Under the pieces are notes generated by a model. That model searched no databases and was not told the DNA's origin. It was given only the letters and a program-made list of their open reading frames with translations. Below are positions 1 to 5,496 of a stretch of 5,496 nucleotides of DNA, in pieces (position 1 is the first letter of the stretch; the number at the start of each line of letters is the position of its first letter). Both the position numbers and the translations under genes were made by a program. The DNA lies in NCBI GenBank assembly GCA_024682015.1, contig JAIKZT010000151.1:1-5496 (forward strand). The letters are read 5' to 3'. Origin of the DNA: Clostridia bacterium (GTDB lineage: Bacteria; Bacillota; Clostridia; Peptostreptococcales; Anaerovoracaceae).

Positions 1-647
1 TCGCAGATCTCTCCGCCGTCCATATAGAAGACCCGGTTGCTGATCGCTCGGGCGAATGACATCTCATGGGTGACGATGAGCATGGTCTTGCCCGTCTGCG
101 TCAGGTCGCGGACGACGGTCTGGACCTCCCCGACCATCGTCGGGTCGAGTGCGCTCGTCGGCTCGTCGAGCAGGATCACGTCCGGATCCATGGCAAGGGT
201 GCGGGCAATGGCCACGCGCTGTTTCTGCCCGCCGGAAAGCTGCTCCGGATACTGCAGTTCGCGACCTGCGAGTCCGACGCGTCGCAGCAGCGCGATGCCG
301 GTGTCGTAGGCCTCCTGCCTTGATTTCTTCAGGATGTCCACGGGCGCGAGCATCAGATTCTCTATGACGGTCAGATGCCCGAAGAGATTGAAGGACTGGA
401 AGACCATGCCCATCCTTCGCCGCGCCTGCGTCAGGTCGTACTTCGGCGCCGTGATATCCTCGCCGTCGAGCAGGATGCGCCCGCCCGTAGGCCGTTCGAG
501 CATGTTGATACAGCGCAGGAGCGTGGATTTTCCGGTGCCGGACGGGCCGATGACGGAGATCACGTCCCCGTCGCGGATCACGGCGTTCACATCCCGGAGC
601 GGCGATGCTTCTCCGTACTTCTTCTCGAGATGGATCAGCTCGATCAT
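1..647 (-). CDS. Polar amino acid ABC transporter ATP-binding protein (GlnQ/HisP type), 3' end outside the window
   Basis: This is the cytoplasmic ATPase that would power the permease encoded just upstream. Translation from the ATG at 647-645 stays open to base 1, giving 215 complete residues. The full ABC set is present: Walker A GPSGTGKST (34-42), Q-loop VFQSFNLF (Q84), signature LSGGQ (137-141), Walker B ILLDEP (158-163), D-loop SALD (165-168) and switch histidine in VTHEM (H194). The string QSFNLFGHLTV and the overall spacing are typical of the amino acid importer branch, whose members run about 240-250 residues, so roughly 30 residues should be missing past the window edge. The start codon overlaps the stop of the permease gene as ATGA, which implies translational coupling and a shared complex. 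No damage is visible. The ABC ATPase call is certain; the amino acid substrate class is inferred from similarity and from the neighbouring HisMQ-type permease. Confidence 0.95.
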   Translation of the reverse strand, partial: MIELIHLEKKYGEASPLRDVNAVIRDGDVISVIGPSGTGKSTLLRCINMLERPTGGRILLDGEDITAPKYDLTQARRRMGMVFQSFNLFGHLTVIENLMLAPVDILKKSRQEAYDTGIALLRRVGLAGRELQYPEQLSGGQKQRVAIARTLAMDPDVILLDEPTSALDPTMVGEVQTVVRDLTQTGKTMLIVTHEMSFARAISNRVFYMDGGEIC

Positions 648-2203
648 TCTGTGTCCACCCCCCTGAGAATCTCCCCCTGCGATCTGCGCCGCGGGTCGAA
701 GCGCGGCTCGATCCGATTTACGAGGAAGGTCAGGACCGCCGCGAGGATGAAGTAGACGACCGCCACGGCGATCAGCGGGAAGAAGGCGTCGTAGGTCCGG
801 CTGCGTACGATGTCGCCCATCTTGGTGAGATCCTCCACCGCCACGTAGCCTACGACTGCCGTAGCTTTGATCAGCGCCGTGATCTGCGCCCGGTACGCGG
901 GCATGATGTGGGGAAGCGCCTGCGGCAGCACTACGCGGAAAAGCGCACGCCGGCCGGTGTAGCCCAGCGCATAGGCCGCCTCGGTCTGGCCCCGGTCCAC
1001 CGTCGCAACGCCGGCCCTGACCATCTCATATACCGCCGCGCCGAAGATCAGCGTGAAACCCACTACGGAAACCGCGGTGCCGGAGACGTCGAAGCCGCCG
1101 AATACGATGTAGTACAGGATCATGAGCAGCACGACCACGGGCATGCCCTGCACCAGCCAGACGAAGAAGCGCGTTATCGTATTGGCCACGGGGCTGCCCC
1201 TGCGGCAGAGCAGAAACACGCCGAAGCCGAGCAGCGTGCCGAGTGCGATGGACAGCGCCGCGATGAGCAGCGTCGTACCGACGCCCTCCAGAAACATCTT
1301 CCAGCGGTTCTCCCGGATAAAAGTCTTCTCGAAACTGGCCAACAGTCCGGAAAGAAAGCCCTCCCCGCCCTGTCCGGAGGCATCCGGTGCCTCTGCGCTG
1401 CCGCGCACCATGACGGCGATCTTCTCGACATAGGTCGGTTCGGAGAAGGGCAGCGCCTCCTCGCGCTCGGGCGTGACGAACAGTGCCGCGAAGATACAGT
1501 CGATGTCGCCGCTCTGCGCTGCGGCTACGATCCCGCCGTAGTCGTAGATCTTGAACTCCACCGACGCGCCGAGCCATGCCGCGAAGCGCTCGGCGAGCTC
1601 TATGTCGAAGCCCCGCAGCTCATTCCCGACATAGAAGGTGAAGGGCTCGCTCGTGCCTGAGGTGCCGACGACGAGATGCAGACCGGGGTTTTCCGCCGCC
1701 TCGATCTCCGGCATCGTCTGCTCTCTGCGCACGAGCCAGCGCGCACGCATCTCATCGAGCGTGCCGTCTGCCTGTATTTCTCCGAGAAAGTCGTCGATCT
1801 TCTCCTTCAGCCCGGGGATCCCCGCCTTCGGGGATACGCCGACCGCCATGGTATAGCTTTCGCCCAGCGTCTCGTCCAGGATCCGGACGCCCTCCATCCC
1901 GTTTCGTATGGCCGTCTCCATCATGAGCTCGGCGTATACGAAAGCGTCGAGCCTGCCCTGCTTTACCGCGGTGTAGGCGGCGATGGCGTCTCTGTAGTGT
2001 ACGATCGACGCTCCGGGGAACCGCTGCGCCACCAGTTTGTCATCGTCTGTGTCGTCATTGACGCCGATCCTTCGTCCGGCCTCGCCGAGCTGTTCGATCG
2101 ACGTGATCCCGGCTTTCTCTGCGCCGCAGCCGCTCAGCAGGCAGGCCAGCAGCAGTGCGGCAATGACGCAGCCTGCGCGCAGCAGCGCGTTACGTTCTTT
2201 CAA
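644..2203 (-). CDS. Lipoprotein-anchored substrate-binding/permease fusion of a polar amino acid ABC transporter, binding domain halves in swapped order
   Basis: A 519-residue chain joins binding protein and membrane channel, as in GlnP-type importers. Residues 1-26 form a lipoprotein signal ending in the lipobox LSGC (lipidated Cys26). Residues about 33-157 resemble the C-terminal half of SBP_bac_3 proteins (SIEQLG, RIGV, KQGRLDAF, then IQADGTLDEMRARWL). Residues about 175-268 resemble the N-terminal half (LVVGTSGTSEPFTFY, RGFDIELAERFAAWLG, AAQSGDIDCIF, TPER with R247). This is the reverse of the normal order. Residues about 303-498 are a HisMQ-family permease with five predicted helices (309-333, 343-368, 376-398, 440-456, 473-497) and the EAA loop starting EAAYALG at E408 and ending before LPQALP, which contacts the ATPase. 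An external binding domain plus five helices places the EAA loop in the cytoplasm, as required. The start is TTG at 2203-2201, chosen for the strong upstream Shine-Dalgarno and intact signal peptide. The gene lies 25 bp after the reductase gene and overlaps the ATPase gene by 4 bp. The ligand is unknown. Confidence 0.93.
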   Translation of the reverse strand: MKERNALLRAGCVIAALLLACLLSGCGAEKAGITSIEQLGEAGRRIGVNDDTDDDKLVAQRFPGASIVHYRDAIAAYTAVKQGRLDAFVYAELMMETAIRNGMEGVRILDETLGESYTMAVGVSPKAGIPGLKEKIDDFLGEIQADGTLDEMRARWLVRREQTMPEIEAAENPGLHLVVGTSGTSEPFTFYVGNELRGFDIELAERFAAWLGASVEFKIYDYGGIVAAAQSGDIDCIFAALFVTPEREEALPFSEPTYVEKIAVMVRGSAEAPDASGQGGEGFLSGLLASFEKTFIRENRWKMFLEGVGTTLLIAALSIALGTLLGFGVFLLCRRGSPVANTITRFFVWLVQGMPVVVLLMILYYIVFGGFDVSGTAVSVVGFTLIFGAAVYEMVRAGVATVDRGQTEAAYALGYTGRRALFRVVLPQALPHIMPAYRAQITALIKATAVVGYVAVEDLTKMGDIVRSRTYDAFFPLIAVAVVYFILAAVLTFLVNRIEPRFDPRRRSQGEILRGVDTE

Positions 2204-2207
2204 GGAT

Positions 2208-2217
2208 CTCCTCCTCC
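2208..2217 (-). promoter_or_regulatory. Ribosome binding site for the TTG-started transporter gene
   Basis: The minus strand reads GGAGGAGGAG here, followed by ATCC and then TTG. The strong purine run at close spacing, together with the complete lipoprotein signal that begins at this TTG, decides the start. The whole site sits in the 25-bp gap after the reductase stop codon. Confidence 0.8.
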
Positions 2218-2228
2218 GGTTTGTCCGC

Positions 2229-3410
2229 TCAGCGCCGCGGCGCCTTCATCAGCTGCGGCAGCTCCTCCATGATCTCCGGGACGGCGATCCCCTGCGGACA
2301 GATGCCGGCACAGGCGCCGCACCCGACACATCGTCTCGCGTCCATAGCCTCGCCCGCCCTGTCCAGATCATAGCGCGCCATGAAGTCTCCGTTCTTCACT
2401 CCGTTGTAGGCCGCAATGATCTTCGGGATCTCCAGTTCCATCGGGCATCCCTCCGTACAGTAGCGGCAGCCCGTGCAGGGCACCCAGCTGAGCATGGAAT
2501 CCGCCACCTCCGCCAGCATCGCTTTCTCCGCCTCGCTGACCGGATCGGGCGCGGCAAAGGTCTCGACGTTTTCCTGAATCTGCTCCAGCGTCGTCATGCC
2601 GGAAAGCACGACTGCCACTTCCGGCAGGCTCTGCAGCCAGCGCAACGCCCAGCGGGCTGCGGAATCCCCGGCTCTTGCTTCCCTGAGTCTGGCGGTCTGC
2701 GCCTCGGGAAGCTGCGCGAGCCTTCCGCCGCGCACGCCTTCCATGACCACGACCTTAAGTCCGTGCTTCGTGATGACCTCGTACTTGCCTCTGGCGTCCT
2801 GCAGCTTCCAGTCCAGATAGTTGAGCTGGATCTGCACGAAGTCGAAGACGCCCTCATGTCTTGTCAGGAAATCGTCGATGGTCGCCGGTGAGACGGCATG
2901 GGAGCTGAAGCCGAGATGCCGGATCTTGCCTTCAGCCTTCATCCTCTCAACGAATGCAACGACGCCCAGTTCTTCGTCGTCATAGATGGCAAGGGACTTT
3001 TCGTTGACGTTATGCAGCAGATAAAAATCGAAGTAGTCCACCTGACACTTTTCAAGCTGCTCCGCGAACACGCCCTCGACCGTGCTGTCCGGCCATCCGG
3101 CCAGACCGCTCGTGAAGCCCACGACGCCGCCTTCCTTCTTGACCATCATGTGCCCGGGGAACTTGCTGGCGAGCAGGAAGCTCTCGCGCGGGTACTTTTT
3201 CAGCGCTTCGCCGATAAAGCGCTCGGATTCGCCGCCGTGGTAGCGGTAGGCCGTGTCGTAGTAGTTGATCCCGTGGCTCATGGCATAATCGATGATCTCC
3301 CGCGCCTTCTCCTTCTCGATGCGGTTCTCCTGCCCGTCGACGGTCGGCAGGCGCATATTGCCCATGCCCAGAGCGGAAACCTTAACGCCTGCGATCTCTT
3401 TGTAATACAT
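2229..3410 (-). CDS. Aldo/keto reductase with C-terminal 2x[4Fe-4S] ferredoxin domain
   Basis: A predicted cytoplasmic oxidoreductase of 393 residues with two parts. Residues 1-290 are the aldo/keto reductase barrel. It opens with the family-typical GVKVSALGMGNMRLP and carries the catalytic tetrad D52 and Y57 (in DTAYRY), K83 (ASKFP) and H133 (LLHNV). Residues 305-385 form a ferredoxin-like tail with CTGCRYCTEGCP (C312, C315, C318, C322) and CVGCGACAGICP (C361, C364, C367, C371), each CxxCxxCxxxCP, enough for two 4Fe-4S clusters. This architecture is widespread in anaerobes; the physiological substrate is usually unknown, and electron exchange with ferredoxin is an inference. The ATG at 3410-3408 is preferred because AAGGGAG lies 8 bases upstream and a promoter lies just before it. 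An in-frame TTG at 3473 falls inside the -35 element and cannot be the start of that transcript. It is the first gene of an operon with the amino acid transporter genes. Confidence 0.93.
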   Translation of the reverse strand: MYYKEIAGVKVSALGMGNMRLPTVDGQENRIEKEKAREIIDYAMSHGINYYDTAYRYHGGESERFIGEALKKYPRESFLLASKFPGHMMVKKEGGVVGFTSGLAGWPDSTVEGVFAEQLEKCQVDYFDFYLLHNVNEKSLAIYDDEELGVVAFVERMKAEGKIRHLGFSSHAVSPATIDDFLTRHEGVFDFVQIQLNYLDWKLQDARGKYEVITKHGLKVVVMEGVRGGRLAQLPEAQTARLREARAGDSAARWALRWLQSLPEVAVVLSGMTTLEQIQENVETFAAPDPVSEAEKAMLAEVADSMLSWVPCTGCRYCTEGCPMELEIPKIIAAYNGVKNGDFMARYDLDRAGEAMDARRCVGCGACAGICPQGIAVPEIMEELPQLMKAPRR

Positions 3411-3418
3411 ACGCGCAA

Positions 3419-3425
3419 CTCCCTT
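3419..3425 (-). promoter_or_regulatory. Ribosome binding site for the operon-leading aldo/keto reductase
   Basis: The minus strand reads AAGGGAG, 8 bases before the ATG at 3410. It favours this start over the longer in-frame TTG alternative at 3473. Confidence 0.65.
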
Positions 3426-3444
3426 CGGGTTATTTCTGATACAC

Positions 3445-3473
3445 ATTATAATGGAATCCGCGGCCGGAATCAA
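3445..3473 (-). promoter_or_regulatory. Sigma-70/SigA-type promoter for the reductase-transporter operon
   Basis: On the minus strand, -35 TTGATT (3473-3468) is followed by exactly 17 bases and a perfect -10 TATAAT (3450-3445). Transcription would begin near 3438, leaving an untranslated leader of about 28 bases, too short for a riboswitch or T-box. No operator palindrome stands out around it. The call rests on consensus match and on its position between a terminator and a gene start. Confidence 0.8.
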
Positions 3474-3504
3474 TCGCGATCCGCTCTCAGGCCCGCGAAC
3501 AGAT

Positions 3505-3539
3505 AAAAAACGCCCGCCCTGCGAAACGCAGGGCAGGCG
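3505..3539 (-). terminator. Intrinsic terminator after the split-barrel flavoprotein gene
   Basis: The inverted repeat arms 3527-3539 and 3511-3523 form a 13-bp GC-rich stem. It has one G-U pair when read on the minus strand and a 3-base loop, and is followed by six T residues (3510-3505). The stem begins 13 bases past the gene's stop codon. The T run exists only in the minus-strand direction, so the terminator is unidirectional. Confidence 0.92.
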
Positions 3540-3552
3540 GTATTCCCGACGC

Positions 3553-3954
3553 TCAGACGTCGAACTCTTCTTTCAGCTCCATCATGCCGCGGATTTCGGC
3601 GTGGCCGTTCTCCAGATAGAACAGGCCCATCTCCCAGCCGTTCTTGTCGTACATCGCCATGAGCTGGGGCGATGCCTCGCGGACCTTGGCCAGCAGCGCC
3701 TCGTCCTTGACGACCTTCGCGATTCCGTCATAGCGCATGAATTCATTGCCGGCCATCGCAAGCACTTCCACCTTGGGATTCTCGGTCAGCTGCCGGAAAA
3801 CGTTTTTGAACGTGCCGCATCCGAAATACAGCCTGTCCCCGTCCACCAGGCGAAACCCGAAAGGACGCCCCTTGGGCTGATCCCCGTCGGTCGTCAGAAA
3901 ATAGAACACTTTCGCCTTATCCAGAAACTCACAGACCTTCGCGACGTTTGACAT
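3553..3954 (-). CDS. Pyridoxamine 5'-phosphate oxidase-like FMN-binding split-barrel protein
   Basis: A compact 133-residue protein whose whole length matches small family members. It has an N-terminal helix (VAKVCEFLDKAKVFYFLTT), the early strand DGDQPKGRPFGF with the R-P-F-G motif (residues 30-33), then RLYFGCGTFKNVFRQLTENPKVEV (41-64), where the FMN phosphate is usually held. A second barrel strand set ends in MMELKEEF. Family members bind FMN or F420 as dimers and reduce or bind varied small molecules; the short single-domain form is seldom a true pyridoxamine phosphate oxidase, so the substrate is left open. The ATG at 3954 is chosen because GGAGGT (3966-3961) lies 6 bases upstream. The reading frame extends to 4101, but that extension crosses the promoter and has no family similarity. 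It is transcribed alone, from promoter 4035-4007 to terminator 3539-3505. Confidence 0.88.
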   Translation of the reverse strand: MSNVAKVCEFLDKAKVFYFLTTDGDQPKGRPFGFRLVDGDRLYFGCGTFKNVFRQLTENPKVEVLAMAGNEFMRYDGIAKVVKDEALLAKVREASPQLMAMYDKNGWEMGLFYLENGHAEIRGMMELKEEFDV

Positions 3955-3960
3955 GATCGC

Positions 3961-3966
3961 ACCTCC
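3961..3966 (-). promoter_or_regulatory. Ribosome binding site for the split-barrel flavoprotein
   Basis: The minus strand reads GGAGGT, 6 bases before the ATG at 3954. It decides between this start and the in-frame upstream ATGs, which lack such a site. Confidence 0.8.
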
Positions 3967-4006
3967 ATATCTTTTCGCGGCCATCGCATGACCGTCTTTC
4001 GACTTC

Positions 4007-4035
4007 ATTATAGAATCGTCAGCGTCATTTCGCAA
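4007..4035 (-). promoter_or_regulatory. Sigma-70/SigA-type promoter for the split-barrel flavoprotein gene
   Basis: The minus strand has -35 TTGCGA (4035-4030), a 17-base spacer and a perfect -10 TATAAT (4012-4007). The predicted start is near 4000, giving a leader of about 46 bases before the ATG at 3954. This promoter explains most of the otherwise empty gap 3955-4109; I see no other clear signal in that gap apart from a short hairpin at 4091-4106. Confidence 0.7.
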
Positions 4036-4090
4036 GTGCGCCGGCCATGTTTTTCGCCGGTTTCCGTCAGCACGGCGCCTGCCTCGGCGA

Positions 4091-4106
4091 CCTGCGCGCA
4101 CGCAGG
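4091..4106. repeat. Short perfect hairpin just after the membrane protein gene
   Basis: CCTGCG and CGCAGG form a 6-bp stem around a 4-base loop, 3 bases past the stop codon at 4110. There is no following T run on the minus strand, so it is at best a weak terminator or 3'-end stabilising structure, and it may be a chance GC-rich palindrome. Confidence 0.3.
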
Positions 4107-4109
4107 ATC

Positions 4110-4790
4110 CTACCGTTCCGATCTTCTCCGGAGCGCATCAACGACCGCCAGATACAGATACCCCACCAGGATCAGTCCGATCAGCAGCGCCAGGATCCAC
4201 CATGCGCAGCCCATGAAAGGCAGCCGGTCGGAAAACCCAAAGGCGCCGGCGGGACTCCCCCAGTTCAGGAAGAAATACGGATACCGGACGCCGGGCGCGA
4301 ACTGCCATCCGCGGATATACCCTATCCCCGCGTAGATCGCATAGGCCAGCGGCGGCAGCGTGACCAGAAAGACACTGCGCTTCCGGAGGCGGCCGCAGAC
4401 GCCCGTCACGAAATAGTCCGCGATCGCGGCGACAGGTACGACGACATGGGTCAGCACGTTCTGCACGTTCCAGGCGTGCTTTCCCATCGTAGGCGCGAGG
4501 ACGAAGCAGAACACGATGCCTGTGAGCGTGATCGACACCGTCATGACGTACTTGACGGCATACCACGGCCGTGAAACCGGTCCCTGACGCAGCAGCAGGA
4601 TCAGTCCGACTGCGCACACGATGGCGATCGCGATGTTGGACTGGATGGTGAAGTACATAAAAACGCTTTTGCCGCCCATGAACGAACGGCTTCCGGCCAG
4701 CGCGCTCATAACCGTCCCGATGACCGCAGACAGCACAGTGACGCATTTCAGCAGAATGGATACGATCTTTCTTTTTGCCGATATCTTCAC
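4110..4790 (-). CDS. Six-helix integral membrane protein, Pr6Pr/FAR-17a-like
   Basis: A hydrophobic protein of 226 residues. Predicted membrane helices lie at about 9-31, 45-68, 77-99, 112-131, 138-158 and 193-217, with basic flanks (KISAKRK at the start, RRRSER at the end). Motifs that recall the Pr6Pr (FAR-17a/AIG1-related) group are YFTIQSN (46-52), LTHVVVPVAAIADYF (113-127, with H115 inside the membrane region) and YAIYAGIGYIRG followed by RYPYFFLNW (169-177). Bacterial members have no assigned function; eukaryotic relatives include fatty acid ester hydrolases that use membrane-embedded Thr and His residues, but function should not be transferred on this evidence. The frame is open far upstream, yet that part only mirrors the reductase gene in another frame. 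The GTG at 4790 is the likeliest start, with a G run (4802-4797) 6 bases upstream. It follows the reductase stop by 38 bp and is probably co-transcribed. Confidence 0.72.
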   Translation of the reverse strand: MKISAKRKIVSILLKCVTVLSAVIGTVMSALAGSRSFMGGKSVFMYFTIQSNIAIAIVCAVGLILLLRQGPVSRPWYAVKYVMTVSITLTGIVFCFVLAPTMGKHAWNVQNVLTHVVVPVAAIADYFVTGVCGRLRKRSVFLVTLPPLAYAIYAGIGYIRGWQFAPGVRYPYFFLNWGSPAGAFGFSDRLPFMGCAWWILALLIGLILVGYLYLAVVDALRRRSER

Positions 4791-4828
4791 TTTAAGCCCC
4801 CCGTCTGCCGTCTTTCCCGGATCCCGGT

Positions 4829-5496
4829 TCAGAATCCGAAGAGTTCGGCGGCCGCAGCCATTCGATCCGCGACTTTCACGCCGAACGGGCATCTGGATTC
4901 GCAGCTCCTGCAGCCTACGCAGTCGGAGGCGGTGACGCCAAGCGCTCTGTAATGCTCCCGGACGCTCTCCGGAACTCTGCCCTGCGCCGCGGCAAGATCG
5001 TAGAATTTGCTCACCATGGCGATGTCGATGTTTACGGGACACGGCTTGCAGTGTCCGCAGTAGGTGCACTGTCCGCTGCTTGCGTGCAGCGGGGCTGTCG
5101 CCAGCAGCATCGCATAGTCCTTTTCCTCTTCGGACGCGGTCTCGTAGCGTACGGCCGCGTCCACCTGCTCCTTCGTGTCATAGCCGCAGAGGATGGAGGA
5201 GACGCCGGGTCTCGTGAGTACGTAGTGGATCAGCTGCGCGGGCGTAAAGGCCACGCCGAACGGAGAGCGGGTCTCGTCGAACAGCCTGCCTCCGAAGAAC
5301 CCCTTCATGACCGTCAGGCCGACGCCCTTCTCTTCGCACAGCCGGTAGAACGCAGCGCGCTCCGGATCGATCCCGGACAGAGACTCCTGCTCATACCCCT
5401 CGAACAGCGCATCGATATCGTCGATGGCCGGACGCATATCAAACGCCGGATTGATGCTGAACAGAATCATCTCGATGAAGCCCGTCTCGACCGCCA
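4829..5496 (-). CDS. Aldo/keto reductase with C-terminal ferredoxin domain, 5' end outside the window
   Basis: The C-terminal 222 residues of a cytoplasmic oxidoreductase. The frame runs open through the window edge, beginning AVETGFIEMILFSINPAFD, which matches the middle of the aldo/keto reductase barrel, so the ATG at 5470 is an internal methionine. Later barrel segments are recognisable as GVGLTVMKGFFGGRLF and the cofactor-binding end region LTRPGVSSILCGYDTKEQ. The tail carries CTYCGHCKPCP (5068-5039) and CVGCRSCESRCP (4921-4889), eight cysteines suited to two 4Fe-4S clusters. The first motif is spaced CxxCxxCxxCP, one residue shorter than the usual last gap. The catalytic tetrad lies upstream and cannot be checked. 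It belongs to the same broad family as the reductase at 3410-2229 but is clearly divergent. Substrate is unknown. Confidence 0.93.
   Translation of the reverse strand, partial: AVETGFIEMILFSINPAFDMRPAIDDIDALFEGYEQESLSGIDPERAAFYRLCEEKGVGLTVMKGFFGGRLFDETRSPFGVAFTPAQLIHYVLTRPGVSSILCGYDTKEQVDAAVRYETASEEEKDYAMLLATAPLHASSGQCTYCGHCKPCPVNIDIAMVSKFYDLAAAQGRVPESVREHYRALGVTASDCVGCRSCESRCPFGVKVADRMAAAAELFGF

Noticed and set aside
605..1660. Long plus-strand open frame of 351 codons opposite the transporter gene
   Set aside because: It is rich in Arg, His, Asp and Glu with no recognisable domain, and lies antisense to a gene with clear family motifs. High GC makes such stop-poor antisense frames common.
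3411..3473. Longer reductase start at TTG 3473
   Set aside because: The TTG is part of the -35 element of a good promoter, so it would not be on the transcript. The extra residues have no family similarity, and the ATG at 3410 has its own ribosome site.
4036..4062. GCCGG...CCGGC inverted repeat with a T5 run in its loop
   Set aside because: The stem is about 5 bp and the T run lies inside the loop rather than after the stem on either strand, so it does not fit an intrinsic terminator.
3955..4101. Longer split-barrel protein starting at 4101
   Set aside because: The extension is Arg-rich, crosses the promoter at 4035-4007 and exceeds the family length. The ATG at 3954 has GGAGGT at ideal spacing.
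4816..4827. CCCGGATCCCGG near the reductase stop as a terminator
   Set aside because: It is mainly a short direct repeat of CCCGG. The possible stem is only 4 bp and no T run follows, so read-through into the membrane protein gene is more likely.
4791..5069. Membrane protein extended upstream to an ATG at 5069
   Set aside because: The extra 93 residues are a basic, cysteine-bearing frame-shifted mirror of the ferredoxin tail of the reductase gene. They show no membrane or domain features.
4829..5470. Complete 213-residue reductase starting at the ATG at 5470
   Set aside because: The same frame continues open to the window edge with residues that match the aldo/keto reductase barrel, so this methionine is internal and the gene is partial.

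Overview
The window is about 60% GC and every convincing gene lies on the minus strand, so transcription runs from high to low coordinates. Strong GGAGG-type ribosome binding sites, consensus-like TATAAT promoters with 17-bp spacers, a TTG and a probable GTG start, a lipoprotein-anchored binding protein fused to its permease, and two aldo/keto reductases with C-terminal ferredoxin domains together suggest an anaerobic, high-GC member of the Bacillota (Clostridia). A Coriobacteriia-type anaerobe cannot be excluded from sequence alone.

Layout in transcription order: (1) 5496-4829, the C-terminal part of an aldo/keto reductase with two 4Fe-4S motifs, cut by the window edge. (2) 4790-4110, a six-helix membrane protein resembling the Pr6Pr/FAR-17a group, 38 bp downstream and probably in the same transcript. 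(3) 3954-3553, a small FMN-binding split-barrel protein of the pyridoxamine 5'-phosphate oxidase-like family, with its own promoter (4035-4007) and a strong intrinsic terminator (3539-3505). (4) A new transcription unit starting at a near-consensus promoter (3473-3445). It encodes a second ferredoxin-type aldo/keto reductase (3410-2229), a polar amino acid ABC transporter protein that joins binding protein and permease in one chain (2203-644), and the matching ATPase (647-1, cut by the window edge). The last two genes overlap by four bases (ATGA).

How the genes fit together: unit 4 looks like an operon coupling GlnPQ/HisMQP-type uptake of a small polar solute to a cytoplasmic Fe-S aldo/keto reductase. 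The solute and the reductase substrate cannot be named from sequence. The split-barrel protein is transcriptionally insulated from the operon.

The most unusual item is the transporter's binding-protein region. The half that is normally C-terminal in SBP_bac_3 proteins comes first, directly after the lipobox. The normally N-terminal half follows, then the permease. This is what a circular permutation of the binding domain would look like. No RNA genes, CRISPR arrays, insertion sequences or long repeats were seen. No gap between genes exceeds 300 bases; the largest is 155 bases (3955-4109) and carries a promoter.
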